Origin: Myxococcales bacterium
Lineage (GTDB): Bacteria > Myxococcota_A > Polyangia > Polyangiales > Polyangiaceae
Direction: 5' to 3'
Assembly: GCA_016706225.1 (NCBI GenBank)
Contig: JADJKB010000023.1
Location: 1-64,000, forward strand
DNA length: 64,000 nucleotides
Shown here piece after piece: positions 52,988 through 61,942 of the stretch; the first letter of the stretch is position 1, and each line of letters starts with the position of its first letter. The position numbers were made by a program, and so were the translations under genes. The notes under the pieces were generated by a model. It was not told where the DNA came from and did no database searches. It saw only the letters and a program-made list of their open reading frames with translations.

Positions 52988-54165
52988 CACCGCGCGGACC
53001 CGGGTTTCTTGGGCGAAATTGGCATGCAAGAGAGCTCACCCGGCGGCCCGGCCTCGGTGCCTCCGGTGGCGGCGGAGAGCAGCTCGAGGTGCCGCTCGAA
53101 CGCCTGCTCGCGCGGCACCCGAGTCTTGCCGCCGAACGGCGTCGGGATGTGTCCGAGAATCGAGTAGGGGCAGGCCTCGACTTCGCGGCGCCCATCAGCG
53201 AAAAACGTCACCCTCGCCATGAAACTCGTTCCCGTCCAAGGGTAATCGCGGTGCATGGCAAAGACCAAATTGCCGAGGCTGTAAAACGCAGGTCTGCCTG
53301 CGTGCCACCCCACACCGAGTGGCACGTGCGGGTGATGGCCGAAGAACGCGTCAGCGCCCGCGCCCATGACCTGCGCAACGAACGAACGGGTCCACTGCAT
53401 CGGCACGTCCATGTACTCACCACCACCGTGGTAGCTGACCAGGACCAGGTCGTTCTCCTTGCGCGCCTTCTTCAGTGGCGCTTCGAGCAGCTTGAACGCC
53501 GCCCAGGCCACGTGGTTTCGCGCGACGTGCTCCTGGATCGGGCCTTGGTTCCAGATGTCCGTCACGGCGAAGACCGCGATGCGAAAACCTTTGATCGTGA
53601 GCAGCGTCGGTTCGTACATGCGACCCGGTTCGCGCGTGGCCCCGGCGTAGCGCACCTTGGCGCGCTCCAGGTTGGCAATGGTCTGGAAGAACGCGTCTTT
53701 TCCGTAGTCCCAGGCGTGATTGTTGGCGAGGGAGACCAGCTGGATCCCGGCCTGGGCGAGCACGTCGGCGCCGCCGGGTGGACCGGTGAACACCAGGTGG
53801 TTGTTCGGATGCTGGGTCTCACCCTGCTGCTCACTCAGCTGCGACTCCAGGTTCACGATGCGCAGGTCAGCGCTGGCGAGGAGCGGCGCGATTTCTCGGA
53901 ACGGAGCGTATTTCGGATCGGCAATGATGCGCGCCCCTGCGCCGCGACCGAGGTTGACGTCCCCGCCGACCAGGACCACGACCCGATCACTCTTCTTCTC
54001 TTCAGCGGCCGCTGGCGGAGCCGCATCAGCAGGGGGCGCAGGCACAGCGGCGGCACTCGCCGGGGCCGGAACCTGGGCGTCGGGCGTGGCGGAGGGCTCT
54101 TTGCGCTCCGCGCAGGCCACGAGCCCGCCGAGCACGGCGGCCCAGAATCCGAACGATACGCGCAT
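52987..54165 (-). CDS. CapA-family metallophosphatase-like lipoprotein
   Basis: A 392-residue lipoprotein: signal peptide with lipobox GLVAC (Cys18), then an Ala/Pro linker to about residue 60. The CapA/PGA_cap domain includes VVLVGGDVNLGRG, IVNLESQLS, LVSLANNHAWDYG, VLVSYHGGGEY and GHHPHVPLGV. These are the calcineurin-like metal-binding positions shared with poly-gamma-glutamate synthesis protein CapA. No capB/capC is present, so capsule synthesis is not implied; many lone CapA proteins are uncharacterised phosphoesterases of the envelope. First gene of a coupled pair with the FGE-like lipoprotein; divergent from the L,D-transpeptidase gene across 86 bases. Confidence 0.9.
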   Translation of the reverse strand: MRVSFGFWAAVLGGLVACAERKEPSATPDAQVPAPASAAAVPAPPADAAPPAAAEEKKSDRVVVLVGGDVNLGRGAGARIIADPKYAPFREIAPLLASADLRIVNLESQLSEQQGETQHPNNHLVFTGPPGGADVLAQAGIQLVSLANNHAWDYGKDAFFQTIANLERAKVRYAGATREPGRMYEPTLLTIKGFRIAVFAVTDIWNQGPIQEHVARNHVAWAAFKLLEAPLKKARKENDLVLVSYHGGGEYMDVPMQWTRSFVAQVMGAGADAFFGHHPHVPLGVGWHAGRPAFYSLGNLVFAMHRDYPWTGTSFMARVTFFADGRREVEACPYSILGHIPTPFGGKTRVPREQAFERHLELLSAATGGTEAGPPGELSCMPISPKKPGSAR

Positions 54166-54251
54166 GAGTGTGAGCCGGATAATTCTGGCATTTCACCGAG
54201 CCCGAGGCCCGTTTGTGGATCGAATCGGCGGAGCGCGGGACAATCGTGCGC

Positions 54252-55781
54252 ATGCGCCGTCTCGTGCTCACCGGTGTGTTCGTGTTGGCTGCATGTGCGG
54301 CCAGCCGTGCGCCGGAGGCGAAGCCGCCAGCATCGAGCCAGAGCACGGCTTCGCACTTCGTCGCAAACACGACGCCACGCGCCGAGACGGCAAGCGCCGC
54401 CGCCGCGCCGAATGACGTCGCGCTCTCGCCCGCTGATTTCTTCGGCGCCGACTACCCGAGGGCAAAAGCGCGAGCGCCGGGCAGCGGAGTCGGTTCGCTG
54501 ACGTGGGGCACCTGGATCCAGCCTGGGCCCCGCGCTGGCTCCTTGCCCCTCGGCAGCATTCGGCAAGGCGGCACTCTCCCGCTTCTGGACTCCGAAATCT
54601 TGCCGGGCAACGGCAGCTGCCCACGCTTCGTCAAGGTCGAGGGAGGCTTCGTGTGTGCCGGGCCTCGCGCCACCCTCGACATGAATTCACGCTGGCTGAC
54701 GGCGGGCGCGTGGACGGAGCCGGCGCCGGGTGTGATGCCGTACCAGTACGCGCTCTCGGTGGGCACGCCCATGCTGACCCGGCCCCTGCCAGCGGAGAAG
54801 ATGTTGTGGAAGACCGGCGCCCGCGACCGACCGCCGATGCGCGGTTGGAACGCTGGACATGACGAGCTCGCCGAGGACGAACCCATCGCACCCAACGGTC
54901 CGATCCCTGATTTTCTGAAGGACGGCGGTCAGGTCCCGACGCCCTGGGGTGAACCCAAGGGGTCCTTCTTCAAGATGATCCCCGCGGGAACCATGCTCGC
55001 GTACACCCGCGCCTTCGAGGCCTTCGGCGAGACGTGGGTGCTCTCTACCAACATGAGTGTGATCCCGGCGCGCGGCTTGAAACGCTTCCGTGTGTCGACG
55101 TTCCACGGCGTCGAGCTCGACAAGGGCACCCAGCTGCCTCTGGCGTGGATGCGCAAGACCCCGAGACCGAAGTGGAGAAAGTCAGCGCAAGGTTTCGAGG
55201 CGACGGGCGAGACCTGGCCGGTCAAGACCTGGGTCGCTCTGACCGGTCGCGAAGAGGAGAGCGACAAGCGCCGCTTCCTGGAGACCCGTGAGGCGGGTGT
55301 GTTCCTCGAACGGTCCGACGCCACGCTGGTGGAAGCGCGGCCAAAGCCACCGTGGGAGACGAAGGGCACCGGCAAGTGGCTGCACGTTCGGGTCAACCGC
55401 GGCACGCTGACCGCCTATGAAGGGCCGAAGCCGGTGTTCACGACTCTGATCTCACCCGGCCAGAAGGACGCCACTCCGTATGGGCGTTATTTCGTCGAGA
55501 GCAAACATCACTTCTCGACCATGAGCACCGCGAAGGGTGAGGCCGCCGGGTTCTTCATCGCCGACGTGCCCTGGACCATCTACTTCAAGCGCCCGTACGC
55601 GATTCACGCGAGTTACTGGCACGAAGATTTCGGCGAGCGCAAGAGCGGCGGCTGCATCAACCTGTCGCCGCTCGACGCGCACCGCGTCTTTCAGTGGGTC
55701 ACACCCGACCTGCCCCAAGGCTGGGACACCGTGCAGGCGCCCGCCAAGGGTGACACCACGTTCGTGTTGGTCGAGGGCTGA
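54252..55781 (+). CDS. L,D-transpeptidase (YkuD-family) lipoprotein
   Basis: A 509-residue lipoprotein (lipobox VLAAC near residue 15). A long N-terminal region (about 40-360) lacks obvious known domains except two SH3-like beta regions. The C-terminal YkuD domain has WLHVRVNRGTLTAYEG, TLISPGQKDATPYGRY, H452 in YAIHASYWHEDFG and the nucleophile C468 in KSGGCINLSPLDAHRVF. This matches the H-x(14-17)-[S/T]-x-G-C signature, with Gly in place of the usual His before Gly-Cys. It would form 3-3 peptidoglycan crosslinks or attach proteins to peptidoglycan. Start ATG at 54252; frame open to 54213. Confidence 0.88.
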   Translation: MRRLVLTGVFVLAACAASRAPEAKPPASSQSTASHFVANTTPRAETASAAAAPNDVALSPADFFGADYPRAKARAPGSGVGSLTWGTWIQPGPRAGSLPLGSIRQGGTLPLLDSEILPGNGSCPRFVKVEGGFVCAGPRATLDMNSRWLTAGAWTEPAPGVMPYQYALSVGTPMLTRPLPAEKMLWKTGARDRPPMRGWNAGHDELAEDEPIAPNGPIPDFLKDGGQVPTPWGEPKGSFFKMIPAGTMLAYTRAFEAFGETWVLSTNMSVIPARGLKRFRVSTFHGVELDKGTQLPLAWMRKTPRPKWRKSAQGFEATGETWPVKTWVALTGREEESDKRRFLETREAGVFLERSDATLVEARPKPPWETKGTGKWLHVRVNRGTLTAYEGPKPVFTTLISPGQKDATPYGRYFVESKHHFSTMSTAKGEAAGFFIADVPWTIYFKRPYAIHASYWHEDFGERKSGGCINLSPLDAHRVFQWVTPDLPQGWDTVQAPAKGDTTFVLVEG

Positions 55782-55800
55782 GCCGCGCGTCGCCGCGCGC

Positions 55801-56679
55801 TCAGTGCAGTGTGCCGGTGAAGAACAGCGTGAACGCGGTGGTGTTGTAGTCGGCCTTCACCGAGTCCTTGTCGTACTTCAGGGGTGCGTACATGAACCGG
55901 AGCTCCGGCCCGAGGCTCCACTGCTCACCGACCCAGAAGTCGTACCCACCGCCGATGCCAAACACCGCGCCGGACGGCTTCTCGTTGTTGTTGCTGTTGT
56001 TATTGTTGTTGTCGTTGTCGTCGAGCTGACCAAAACCGATCAACGCTTGCAGGTATCCACCCGACGTCGCGTCGAAGTAGTACTGGCCGAACAGTCCGAA
56101 CACCGAGAAGGTGAGGGTCTCGTCCTTGGTGTCGATCTTCGTGCCGTCGAGCTCGAAGTCGGGCTCCGACACACCATGACCCAAGAGCGCGCCGCCGAGC
56201 ACGAAGCCGGGGGCGATCGTGCCACCGATCATCAACCCCAAACCCACGCCACTACCCTTGATGCTGCCGCTGAGCTCGACGGGATCGGTAACCTCGATCT
56301 TGGTGTTGACGTACGCGTACCCGAGCCCCATGCGCAGGAAGAACCCGTCGTGCTCATGCACGCCCACCGGCTGTCGCGCCATGGGCGGCGGTGGCTCACC
56401 CTGGGCGGGATAACCGTAGTAGCCGGGTGGCGGTGCGCCCTGCGGAGGCGGTGCGCCGGGTTGCCCGTAGGCCGCAGGCGGCGGCGGCTGACCAGCGGGA
56501 GGCTGCGCCGGTTGTGTGGGCGGCGGCGGAGGCGGAGGCGGTGCCGGTTCACCCGCGGGGGGTGGCGGCGGAGGCGGTGGCGGTGGAGGCGGCTCGCCCT
56601 GCGCCAGGGCGCCCGCACCAAATCCCATCAGCGCCACGAACACCAGACTGCCGACCAAGCTTCGATGTGAAAGCCGCAT
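55801..56679 (-). CDS. outer-membrane beta-barrel protein with proline-rich N-terminus
   Basis: A 292-residue exported protein. The signal peptide ends near GALAQG, then come about 75 residues of Pro/Gly/Ala with long proline runs, then an OmpA-like eight-strand barrel with alternating strands (FFLRMGLGYAYVNTK, FSVFGLFGQYYFDA, GAVFGIGGGYDFWVG) and a final TLFFTGTLH. One extracellular loop contains an Asn-rich tract (positions 55984-56023 in DNA). Proline-rich periplasmic linkers may span the peptidoglycan. GGGAGG lies eight bases before the ATG at 56679. The function is unassigned; similar barrels are abundant in Polyangiales genomes. Convergent with the L,D-transpeptidase. Confidence 0.85.
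   Translation of the reverse strand: MRLSHRSLVGSLVFVALMGFGAGALAQGEPPPPPPPPPPPPAGEPAPPPPPPPPTQPAQPPAGQPPPPAAYGQPGAPPPQGAPPPGYYGYPAQGEPPPPMARQPVGVHEHDGFFLRMGLGYAYVNTKIEVTDPVELSGSIKGSGVGLGLMIGGTIAPGFVLGGALLGHGVSEPDFELDGTKIDTKDETLTFSVFGLFGQYYFDATSGGYLQALIGFGQLDDNDNNNNNSNNNEKPSGAVFGIGGGYDFWVGEQWSLGPELRFMYAPLKYDKDSVKADYNTTAFTLFFTGTLH
55984..56023. repeat. Asn-codon triplet repeat in the barrel gene
   Basis: A run of GTT triplets with a few substitutions on the plus strand encodes an Asn/Asp-rich tract (NDNNNNNSNNN) on the minus strand. Triplet slippage would change loop length without changing the frame. Confidence 0.85.
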
Positions 56680-56854
56680 TCTCACTACCTCCCGGGGGTC
56701 CGAGCCTCCTGCACATGATGGGCGCTCGTCAACAGCAGGCTCGCTGCCCGGCGGAGGTCGCACGCCAAAATACGCCGGTCGATCGCCTCGCAGCGACGCG
56801 GCATCGCACGCCTCAGCGCTCCGGCAGGCAGCGAAGCGCTGCATCGACGAACGG

Positions 56855-57154
56855 ATGTCGCGCGCCGCTGCTCCAGGCGGCTGGCAGGTTCTGGCCTTCG
56901 CCAAGGACCGCGGCGCGTTCTATTACCTGCTCTACCTGCTGCCGCTCGGGGCGCTAGCGGCCGGTCTGCTCGCATGGGTCGACCGGCGCACGGCTGGCAC
57001 CCTCGCCATGCTGGTGGGCGGCGCTTTTCTCGGCTGGGGAGCGCTCGAGGTGCTGCGCGTGCTGTACGCCACTACTTTTGCGGGGGTTTGGCTCACGGCC
57101 CTCGGCGCGCTGGTGCTGTTCGTGGCGGGCGTCGAGACCAGGTCCCGGGCGTGA
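56855..57154 (+). CDS. small membrane protein
   Basis: A 99-residue protein with three predicted helices: FYYLLYLLPLGALAAGLLAW, TLAMLVGGAFLGWGAL and VWLTALGALVLFVAG. A short soluble N-terminus includes WQVLAFAKDRG. No family is recognised. Its TGA overlaps a GTG (57151) that is in frame with zwf, so it may be the first gene of the zwf-opcA-pgl operon, in which case it could be translationally coupled to zwf. It is divergent from the barrel gene across 175 bases without other features. Confidence 0.6.
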   Translation: MSRAAAPGGWQVLAFAKDRGAFYYLLYLLPLGALAAGLLAWVDRRTAGTLAMLVGGAFLGWGALEVLRVLYATTFAGVWLTALGALVLFVAGVETRSRA

Positions 57155-57198
57155 CGCTTGCGGGCGCTGTTCGGGCCAGCGACCATCCCACGACTCGC

Positions 57199-58752
57199 AT
57201 GACAGCCGTTCCCCCGTCTGAAAACCCACTGCGTGCAGGCATGCTCGAAGAGCTCAGTGTGGAGCCTTGCGCTCTCGTGATCTTCGGAGCCAGCGGTGAT
57301 CTCACCGGCCGCAAGCTCTTGCCGGGGGTGTACGCCCTGGCAAAAAACCGCATGCTCCCCAGCGCGTTCGCGGTGGTCGGTTTCGCTCGGCGTCCGATCA
57401 GCGACGCCGAGTTCCGCGACAAGATGAAGAGCTCGGTCCAGAAGTACGCGCGCTCGCAGCCGCTGGACGAACCGGTCTGGGACGATCTGGCGCGGGGCAT
57501 GCGCTACGTGCAAGGAGCGTTCGACGACGCGACCGCGTACCGGAAGCTGAAGGAGACCCTGGAGGAGCTCGACCGCACCCGAGGCACCGCCGGCGGGCGC
57601 ACCTTCTACCTGGCCGTCCCTCCGGACGCCGTGCGGGGCATCGTCGAACAGCTGGTCGAAGCGGGGCTGTGCCCGCGACCCGACGGCCCGGGCACTCCGT
57701 ACGCGCGGGTGATCGTCGAGAAACCCTTCGGGGTGGATCTGGCCTCGGCCAAGCAGCTCAATCGTGACCTCCTGGGGCTCCTGGACGAGCGCCAGGTGTT
57801 TCGCATCGATCACTACCTGGGCAAAGAGACGGTGCAGAACCTGCTGGTGCTGCGCTTCGGCAACACGATCTTCGAGCCGCTGTGGAATCGCAGCCACGTG
57901 TCTCACGTCGAGCTGACGGTGGCGGAGCACATTGGCATGGAAGGCCGGGGCAAGTTCTACGAGCAGACGGGCTTGATGCGCGACATCGTGCAAAACCACA
58001 CGCTGCAGCTGTTGTCCCTGGTCGCCATGGAAGCGCCCGTCGCCTGGGACGCCGACGCCGTACGCGACGAGAAGGTGAAGGCCCTGCGCGCTCTGCGGCA
58101 GATCCGCAGCATCGAAGAGATCCGCACGAGCACGCTGCGAGGACAGTACGCCGGAGGCGTCGTCCGGGGTGACGCCGTGCCCGGCTACCGCGAGGAGCCC
58201 GACGTCGCTGGGGCGAGCAGCGTCGAGACCTACGTCGCGATCGAGGCGCGCGTGGAGAACTGGCGCTGGGCGGGAGTGCCGTTCTACATCCGCGCTGGCA
58301 AACGCCTGGCAAAACGCGTCACCGAAATCGGGCTGCACTTCCGGCCGCTGCCCCACCCGCTGTTCGACGAGAGCACCCTCGGGCTCAGGCAACCGAACTC
58401 GTTGGTGCTGCGCATTCAGCCGGACGAGGGCATCGCACTCCGGTTTGCCAGCAAGATCCCCGGCCAAGGCGTCGCGATGCGGGACGTTGCCATGGATTTT
58501 CGCTACGGCACCGCGTTCGGGCACGAGAGCCCCGAGGCCTACGAGCGGCTCCTGCTCGACACGATGCGAGGCGATGCGACGCTCTTCACGCGTCACGACG
58601 AGGTCGAGGCGCAGTGGTCGTTCGTCGATCCGATCCTGGCGGCATGGCGGGACAACGCGGCGCTCCTGGCGAGCTACCCGGCTGGCGGCTGGGGACCCGC
58701 GGAATCCGACGCGATGCTGGCGCGGAACGGGCACCACTGGAGCAAACCGTGA
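57199..58752 (+). CDS. zwf: glucose-6-phosphate 1-dehydrogenase
   Basis: A 517-residue G6PDH, first enzyme of the oxidative pentose-phosphate pathway (glucose-6-phosphate + NADP+ to 6-phosphogluconolactone + NADPH). The NADP loop is FGASGDLTGRKLLPG, the active site is RIDHYLGKETVQNLLVLRF, and the substrate lysine segment is IVEKPFG. Length is normal for the family. I start at the ATG at 57199; a GTG at 57151 overlapping the small membrane-protein stop would add 16 residues. Its TGA overlaps the GTG start of opcA, whose product activates G6PDH in cyanobacteria. It forms an operon with opcA and pgl. Confidence 0.96.
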   Translation: MTAVPPSENPLRAGMLEELSVEPCALVIFGASGDLTGRKLLPGVYALAKNRMLPSAFAVVGFARRPISDAEFRDKMKSSVQKYARSQPLDEPVWDDLARGMRYVQGAFDDATAYRKLKETLEELDRTRGTAGGRTFYLAVPPDAVRGIVEQLVEAGLCPRPDGPGTPYARVIVEKPFGVDLASAKQLNRDLLGLLDERQVFRIDHYLGKETVQNLLVLRFGNTIFEPLWNRSHVSHVELTVAEHIGMEGRGKFYEQTGLMRDIVQNHTLQLLSLVAMEAPVAWDADAVRDEKVKALRALRQIRSIEEIRTSTLRGQYAGGVVRGDAVPGYREEPDVAGASSVETYVAIEARVENWRWAGVPFYIRAGKRLAKRVTEIGLHFRPLPHPLFDESTLGLRQPNSLVLRIQPDEGIALRFASKIPGQGVAMRDVAMDFRYGTAFGHESPEAYERLLLDTMRGDATLFTRHDEVEAQWSFVDPILAAWRDNAALLASYPAGGWGPAESDAMLARNGHHWSKP

Positions 58753-59790
58753 CCGTGCGCGTGAGCGACTCACTCTCCCGCATCGAGCGCGAGCTGGGCG
58801 CCCTGTGGCAGCCGGATGCCTCGGGACAGATCAAACCCCACGCCACCACGCTCAACCTGATCGCAGTTCACGGTCAGCGCGAGCCATCGTTCCTGGAGAC
58901 GCTCGACGACGTCGCGGCTCGGCTCGGCGCGCACGTTCATCGTGAGTGTGGAGGGTCGCCTCGAACCGCGGGCCCTCGACGCCGAGGTGTCGGCCGTCTG
59001 CCGCGTGGAGCCGGGTACGCTTCGAGAGGCGGTGTGCGCCGAGCGGGTGAGCCTGACGTTCGGCGCACTCCTGGGCAAACGCGCGGCGTCGATCCTCGCT
59101 TCGCTGATCGAAGCGTCGCTGCCCACGGCGTTGTTCGTCGGTCCCGGCGCACCCGCCGCGGTGGTCGAGGCCCTGTGCCCCGAGGCGGGGGTCGTCGTGC
59201 TCGACAGCGCCGAGCTCGGCCTCGAGCGCGCGGCCAAGCTCGCGGGACTGGGGCAGGCAAAAATCCACGATCTTGCCTTCATTCGCGGCCGGCGCTCGCG
59301 GGAAATGCTGGCGCGGGTGTTCGACGACTGCGGTCTGCGCCCGGCGCTCGGTCGGATCCGAGCGATTGACATCGTGCACGCCGAGCGCCCGGGGCACGTC
59401 GGCGCGGGCGTCGAAGCGGAGCTGCTGATCGCGTGGCTCGCGGCGCGGCTCGGCTGGGATGCGTCGCTCCGCGACAAGAGCGGAACGCCGGTTCACGTCA
59501 GTGTGCAGAGTGCAACGCGAGACGGCGTGTTGCCGGGCTGCCTGCTCTTGGTGGTGTTGCACGCGGAGCTGGACGCAGGCCCGCTCGAAGCTCGCATCGA
59601 GCGCAGCGCCGATGGGGAGCACCTGTCGTTGACCGTGAGCTCACCGGGCGCGTCGGACCAAGTGCGTCGCTTTTCGGTCCCCCGGCGCGACGATGCGGAG
59701 CTGGTCGAGCGCGCGATCCGCAGCTTTCGAGACGACGAGCTGGTGCGAGAGGCGCTCGCGTTTGCCAAGGAATGGAAATCTCATGCCTGA
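58749..59790 (+). pseudogene. opcA: glucose-6-phosphate dehydrogenase assembly protein OpcA, apparently frameshifted
   Basis: OpcA promotes G6PDH assembly and activity. The N-terminal 60 residues (SLSRIERELGALWQPD, ATTLNLIAVHGQREP, LDDVAARLGA) are read in the zwf-overlapping frame from the GTG at 58749. The remaining 280 or so (TFIVSVEGRLEPR onward, including ILASLIEASLPTALFVGPG and LLIAWLAARLGWDAS) are in the +1 frame. The switch falls near 58926-58933 in GGCGCGCACG; skipping one base joins both halves into a protein of normal OpcA length (about 345). The sequence thus shows either a real disabling mutation, a sequencing error, or a frameshift read-through site. The rest of the coding potential is intact, suggesting error or recent change. 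Confidence 0.8.
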
Positions 59791-60481
59791 AATTCTGGTG
59801 ACGAACGACGCCGGTGAGCTCGCCGAGCAGGCCCGAACGCTGGCCTCCACCATCATCGCAACCGCCATCGACCAGCGCGGTGTTGCCAACATCGCGCTCT
59901 CCGGCGGCTCCACGCCGGGCGAGACGTATCGACTCCTGGCTGAGAGCGGTCTCGACATCGAACACTGCCGCTGGTTCTTCGTCGACGAGCGCTGTGTTGC
60001 TCCCGACAACGAACGCAGCAACTACCGGGCAGCTCGTCGTGAGCTGTTCGAGTCTGCAAAGATCTCGGACGCTCACGTCTTCCGCATGCTGGGTGAGCTG
60101 GGCGCGGAGGCCGGGGCGCGTGCCTACACGGAGGTGCTCGACGCCGAGCTCGGTGCGGGGGCACCCATGGACCTGGTGATTGCTGGCCTCGGCAACGACG
60201 GGCACACCGCGTCGCTCTTTCCCGGCACCGGCGCCGTGCGTTTGCCCGGACGTGTCGTTGCCGTGACCCCAGGCGGAGAGCTCGAGCCGCGCATCAGCCT
60301 CGGGCGCGACATGCTGCTCGCGTCGCGGCGAGTGCTGCTATTGGTCAGTGGCGCTGGCAAACGCTCCGCCCTGGTCCAGGCCCTCGCGGCCGGGGACGAG
60401 GACGTGATCCCCGCGCGCATTTACCTCGCTGCGCCAGCCGGCGTCGTGACGGTGATCATGGACGCCGCCGCTCAGGGCTGA
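59783..60481 (+). CDS. pgl: 6-phosphogluconolactonase
   Basis: A 232-residue Pgl of the DevB/NagB-like type; it hydrolyses 6-phosphoglucono-1,5-lactone, the product of Zwf. Signatures are ALSGGSTPGETYRLL, WFFVDERCV, SNYRAARREL and GLGNDGHTASLFPGT, all in the expected order. The ATG at 59783 overlaps the opcA stop by eight bases, so it is translationally coupled to the downstream opcA frame. This may keep Pgl translated only if ribosomes are in that frame. Length is normal. Ugd follows after 66 bases and may belong to the same transcript. Confidence 0.95.
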   Translation: MPEILVTNDAGELAEQARTLASTIIATAIDQRGVANIALSGGSTPGETYRLLAESGLDIEHCRWFFVDERCVAPDNERSNYRAARRELFESAKISDAHVFRMLGELGAEAGARAYTEVLDAELGAGAPMDLVIAGLGNDGHTASLFPGTGAVRLPGRVVAVTPGGELEPRISLGRDMLLASRRVLLLVSGAGKRSALVQALAAGDEDVIPARIYLAAPAGVVTVIMDAAAQG

Positions 60482-60547
60482 CCCGCGTGGGAGGCTGCGC
60501 TCGGGCGGCTCGACAGCCCGGACGATGGACGCTAATTGAGCCGCATC

Positions 60548-61867
60548 ATGCGCATTTCCGTGGTGGGTTCAGGGTATGTGGGTCTGGTGGCGGGCGCCTG
60601 TTTTGCCGACGTCGGCACGGACGTCACTTGCGTCGATGTGGACGAGAGCAAGCTGGAGAAACTCCGGCGCGGCGAGGTCCCGTTCTTCGAGCCGCGGCTC
60701 AACGAGCTGGTGAAGCGGAACCACCCGGACCGGCTGCGCTTCAGCTCGAACCTGGCGGACAGCATCGCGGGTCGCAAGGCCGTGTTCATCGCCGTCGGCA
60801 CCCCGCCGAACGAGGATGGCTCGGCAGATCTACAGCACGTGCTGAAGGTCGCCGAGGACGTGGCCAAGAGCGCCACCAACGATCTGGCGCTGGTGACCAA
60901 GAGCACCGTCCCGGTGGGCACGAACAAGAAGGTGCGTGAGGTCGTCGCGCGTCACGCCAAACATCGCATCAGCGTGGTCTCGAACCCGGAGTTCTTGAAG
61001 GAGGGCGACGCGGTCAACGATTTCTTGAAGCCCGATCGCATCGTGATCGGCTGCGACGACGACGAGGCGTACGAGGTGCTCGCGCGCCTGTACGCGCCGT
61101 TCAATCGCCAGAAGGAACGCATCCACCGCATGAGCCCCGAGAGCGCCGAGATCGTGAAGTACGCGGCCAACGCCCTGCTCGCGACCAAGATCTCGTTCAT
61201 GAACGAGATCGCGCGCCTGTGCGACGTGGTCGGTGCCGACGCGGAGGACGTGCGCAGCGCCGTCGGCGCCGACGAGCGCATCGGTCTGCAATTTCTGTAT
61301 CCGGGCCTGGGTTTCGGCGGCAGCTGCTTCCCGAAGGACCTGCGGGCGCTGGTGCACACAGCCAAGGACCTCGGCATTCCGATGGGGGTTGCAGAAGCGG
61401 CCACACGAGCCAACGACGAGCCGGTACGGCTGCTGCTCGAGCACATGGAGGCTGATCTGGGGGGTGTCGCGGGCAAGACGATCGCGGTCTGGGGCCTGGC
61501 CTTCAAGCCGCGCACCGACGACATCCGCGAGGCGCCTGCGCTGAAGTTGATCGAGCACCTCGTGAACAAGGGCGCCGTCGTGCGCGCGACCGATCCCCAA
61601 GCGCGAGAGACGGCGCTCGTGCGGCTGAAAGAGCTCGGCATCGCGGAGAAGGTCGCGCTCAGCGCCGACTACTACGAGACCTGCAGCGGCGCGGACGCCC
61701 TGGTCGTGGCCACCGAGTGGAACCAGTACCGCTCACCCGACTTCGACCGGGTCCGCACCTCGATGAAGGGCCGGATGGTGTTCGACGGTCGCAACTGCCT
61801 GGTCCCCGGCAGCGTCCGGGACGCCGGCCTGCGCTACCGCGGCATCGGCCGGCCCGTGCTGGGCTGA
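60548..61867 (+). CDS. ugd: UDP-glucose 6-dehydrogenase
   Basis: A 439-residue enzyme of the UDP-glucose/GDP-mannose dehydrogenase family, making UDP-glucuronate for polysaccharides or lipid modification. The N-terminal NAD fold is ISVVGSGYVGLVAG; the catalytic cysteine is in GFGGSCFPKDLRAL, preceded by the KYAANALLATKISFMNE helix with the catalytic lysine. The C-terminal domain has WGLAFKPRTDDIREAPA. The ATG at 60548 gives MRISVVGSG; a TTG at 60536 is possible. It follows the pentose-phosphate operon on the same strand, consistent with shared hexose-phosphate metabolism. Confidence 0.95.
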   Translation: MRISVVGSGYVGLVAGACFADVGTDVTCVDVDESKLEKLRRGEVPFFEPRLNELVKRNHPDRLRFSSNLADSIAGRKAVFIAVGTPPNEDGSADLQHVLKVAEDVAKSATNDLALVTKSTVPVGTNKKVREVVARHAKHRISVVSNPEFLKEGDAVNDFLKPDRIVIGCDDDEAYEVLARLYAPFNRQKERIHRMSPESAEIVKYAANALLATKISFMNEIARLCDVVGADAEDVRSAVGADERIGLQFLYPGLGFGGSCFPKDLRALVHTAKDLGIPMGVAEAATRANDEPVRLLLEHMEADLGGVAGKTIAVWGLAFKPRTDDIREAPALKLIEHLVNKGAVVRATDPQARETALVRLKELGIAEKVALSADYYETCSGADALVVATEWNQYRSPDFDRVRTSMKGRMVFDGRNCLVPGSVRDAGLRYRGIGRPVLG

Positions 61868-61942
61868 GCGGCGTCAGCTGGGTGCAGCCGCCGGCTTGTG
61901 CAGGGGTTCCCGAGCGGGTATCTCGCTCGCGGAGGGTTGAAT

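Noticed and set aside
52987..54165. CapA-like gene as evidence of poly-gamma-glutamate capsule synthesis
   Set aside because: capB and capC homologs are missing and the neighbours are unrelated lipoproteins.
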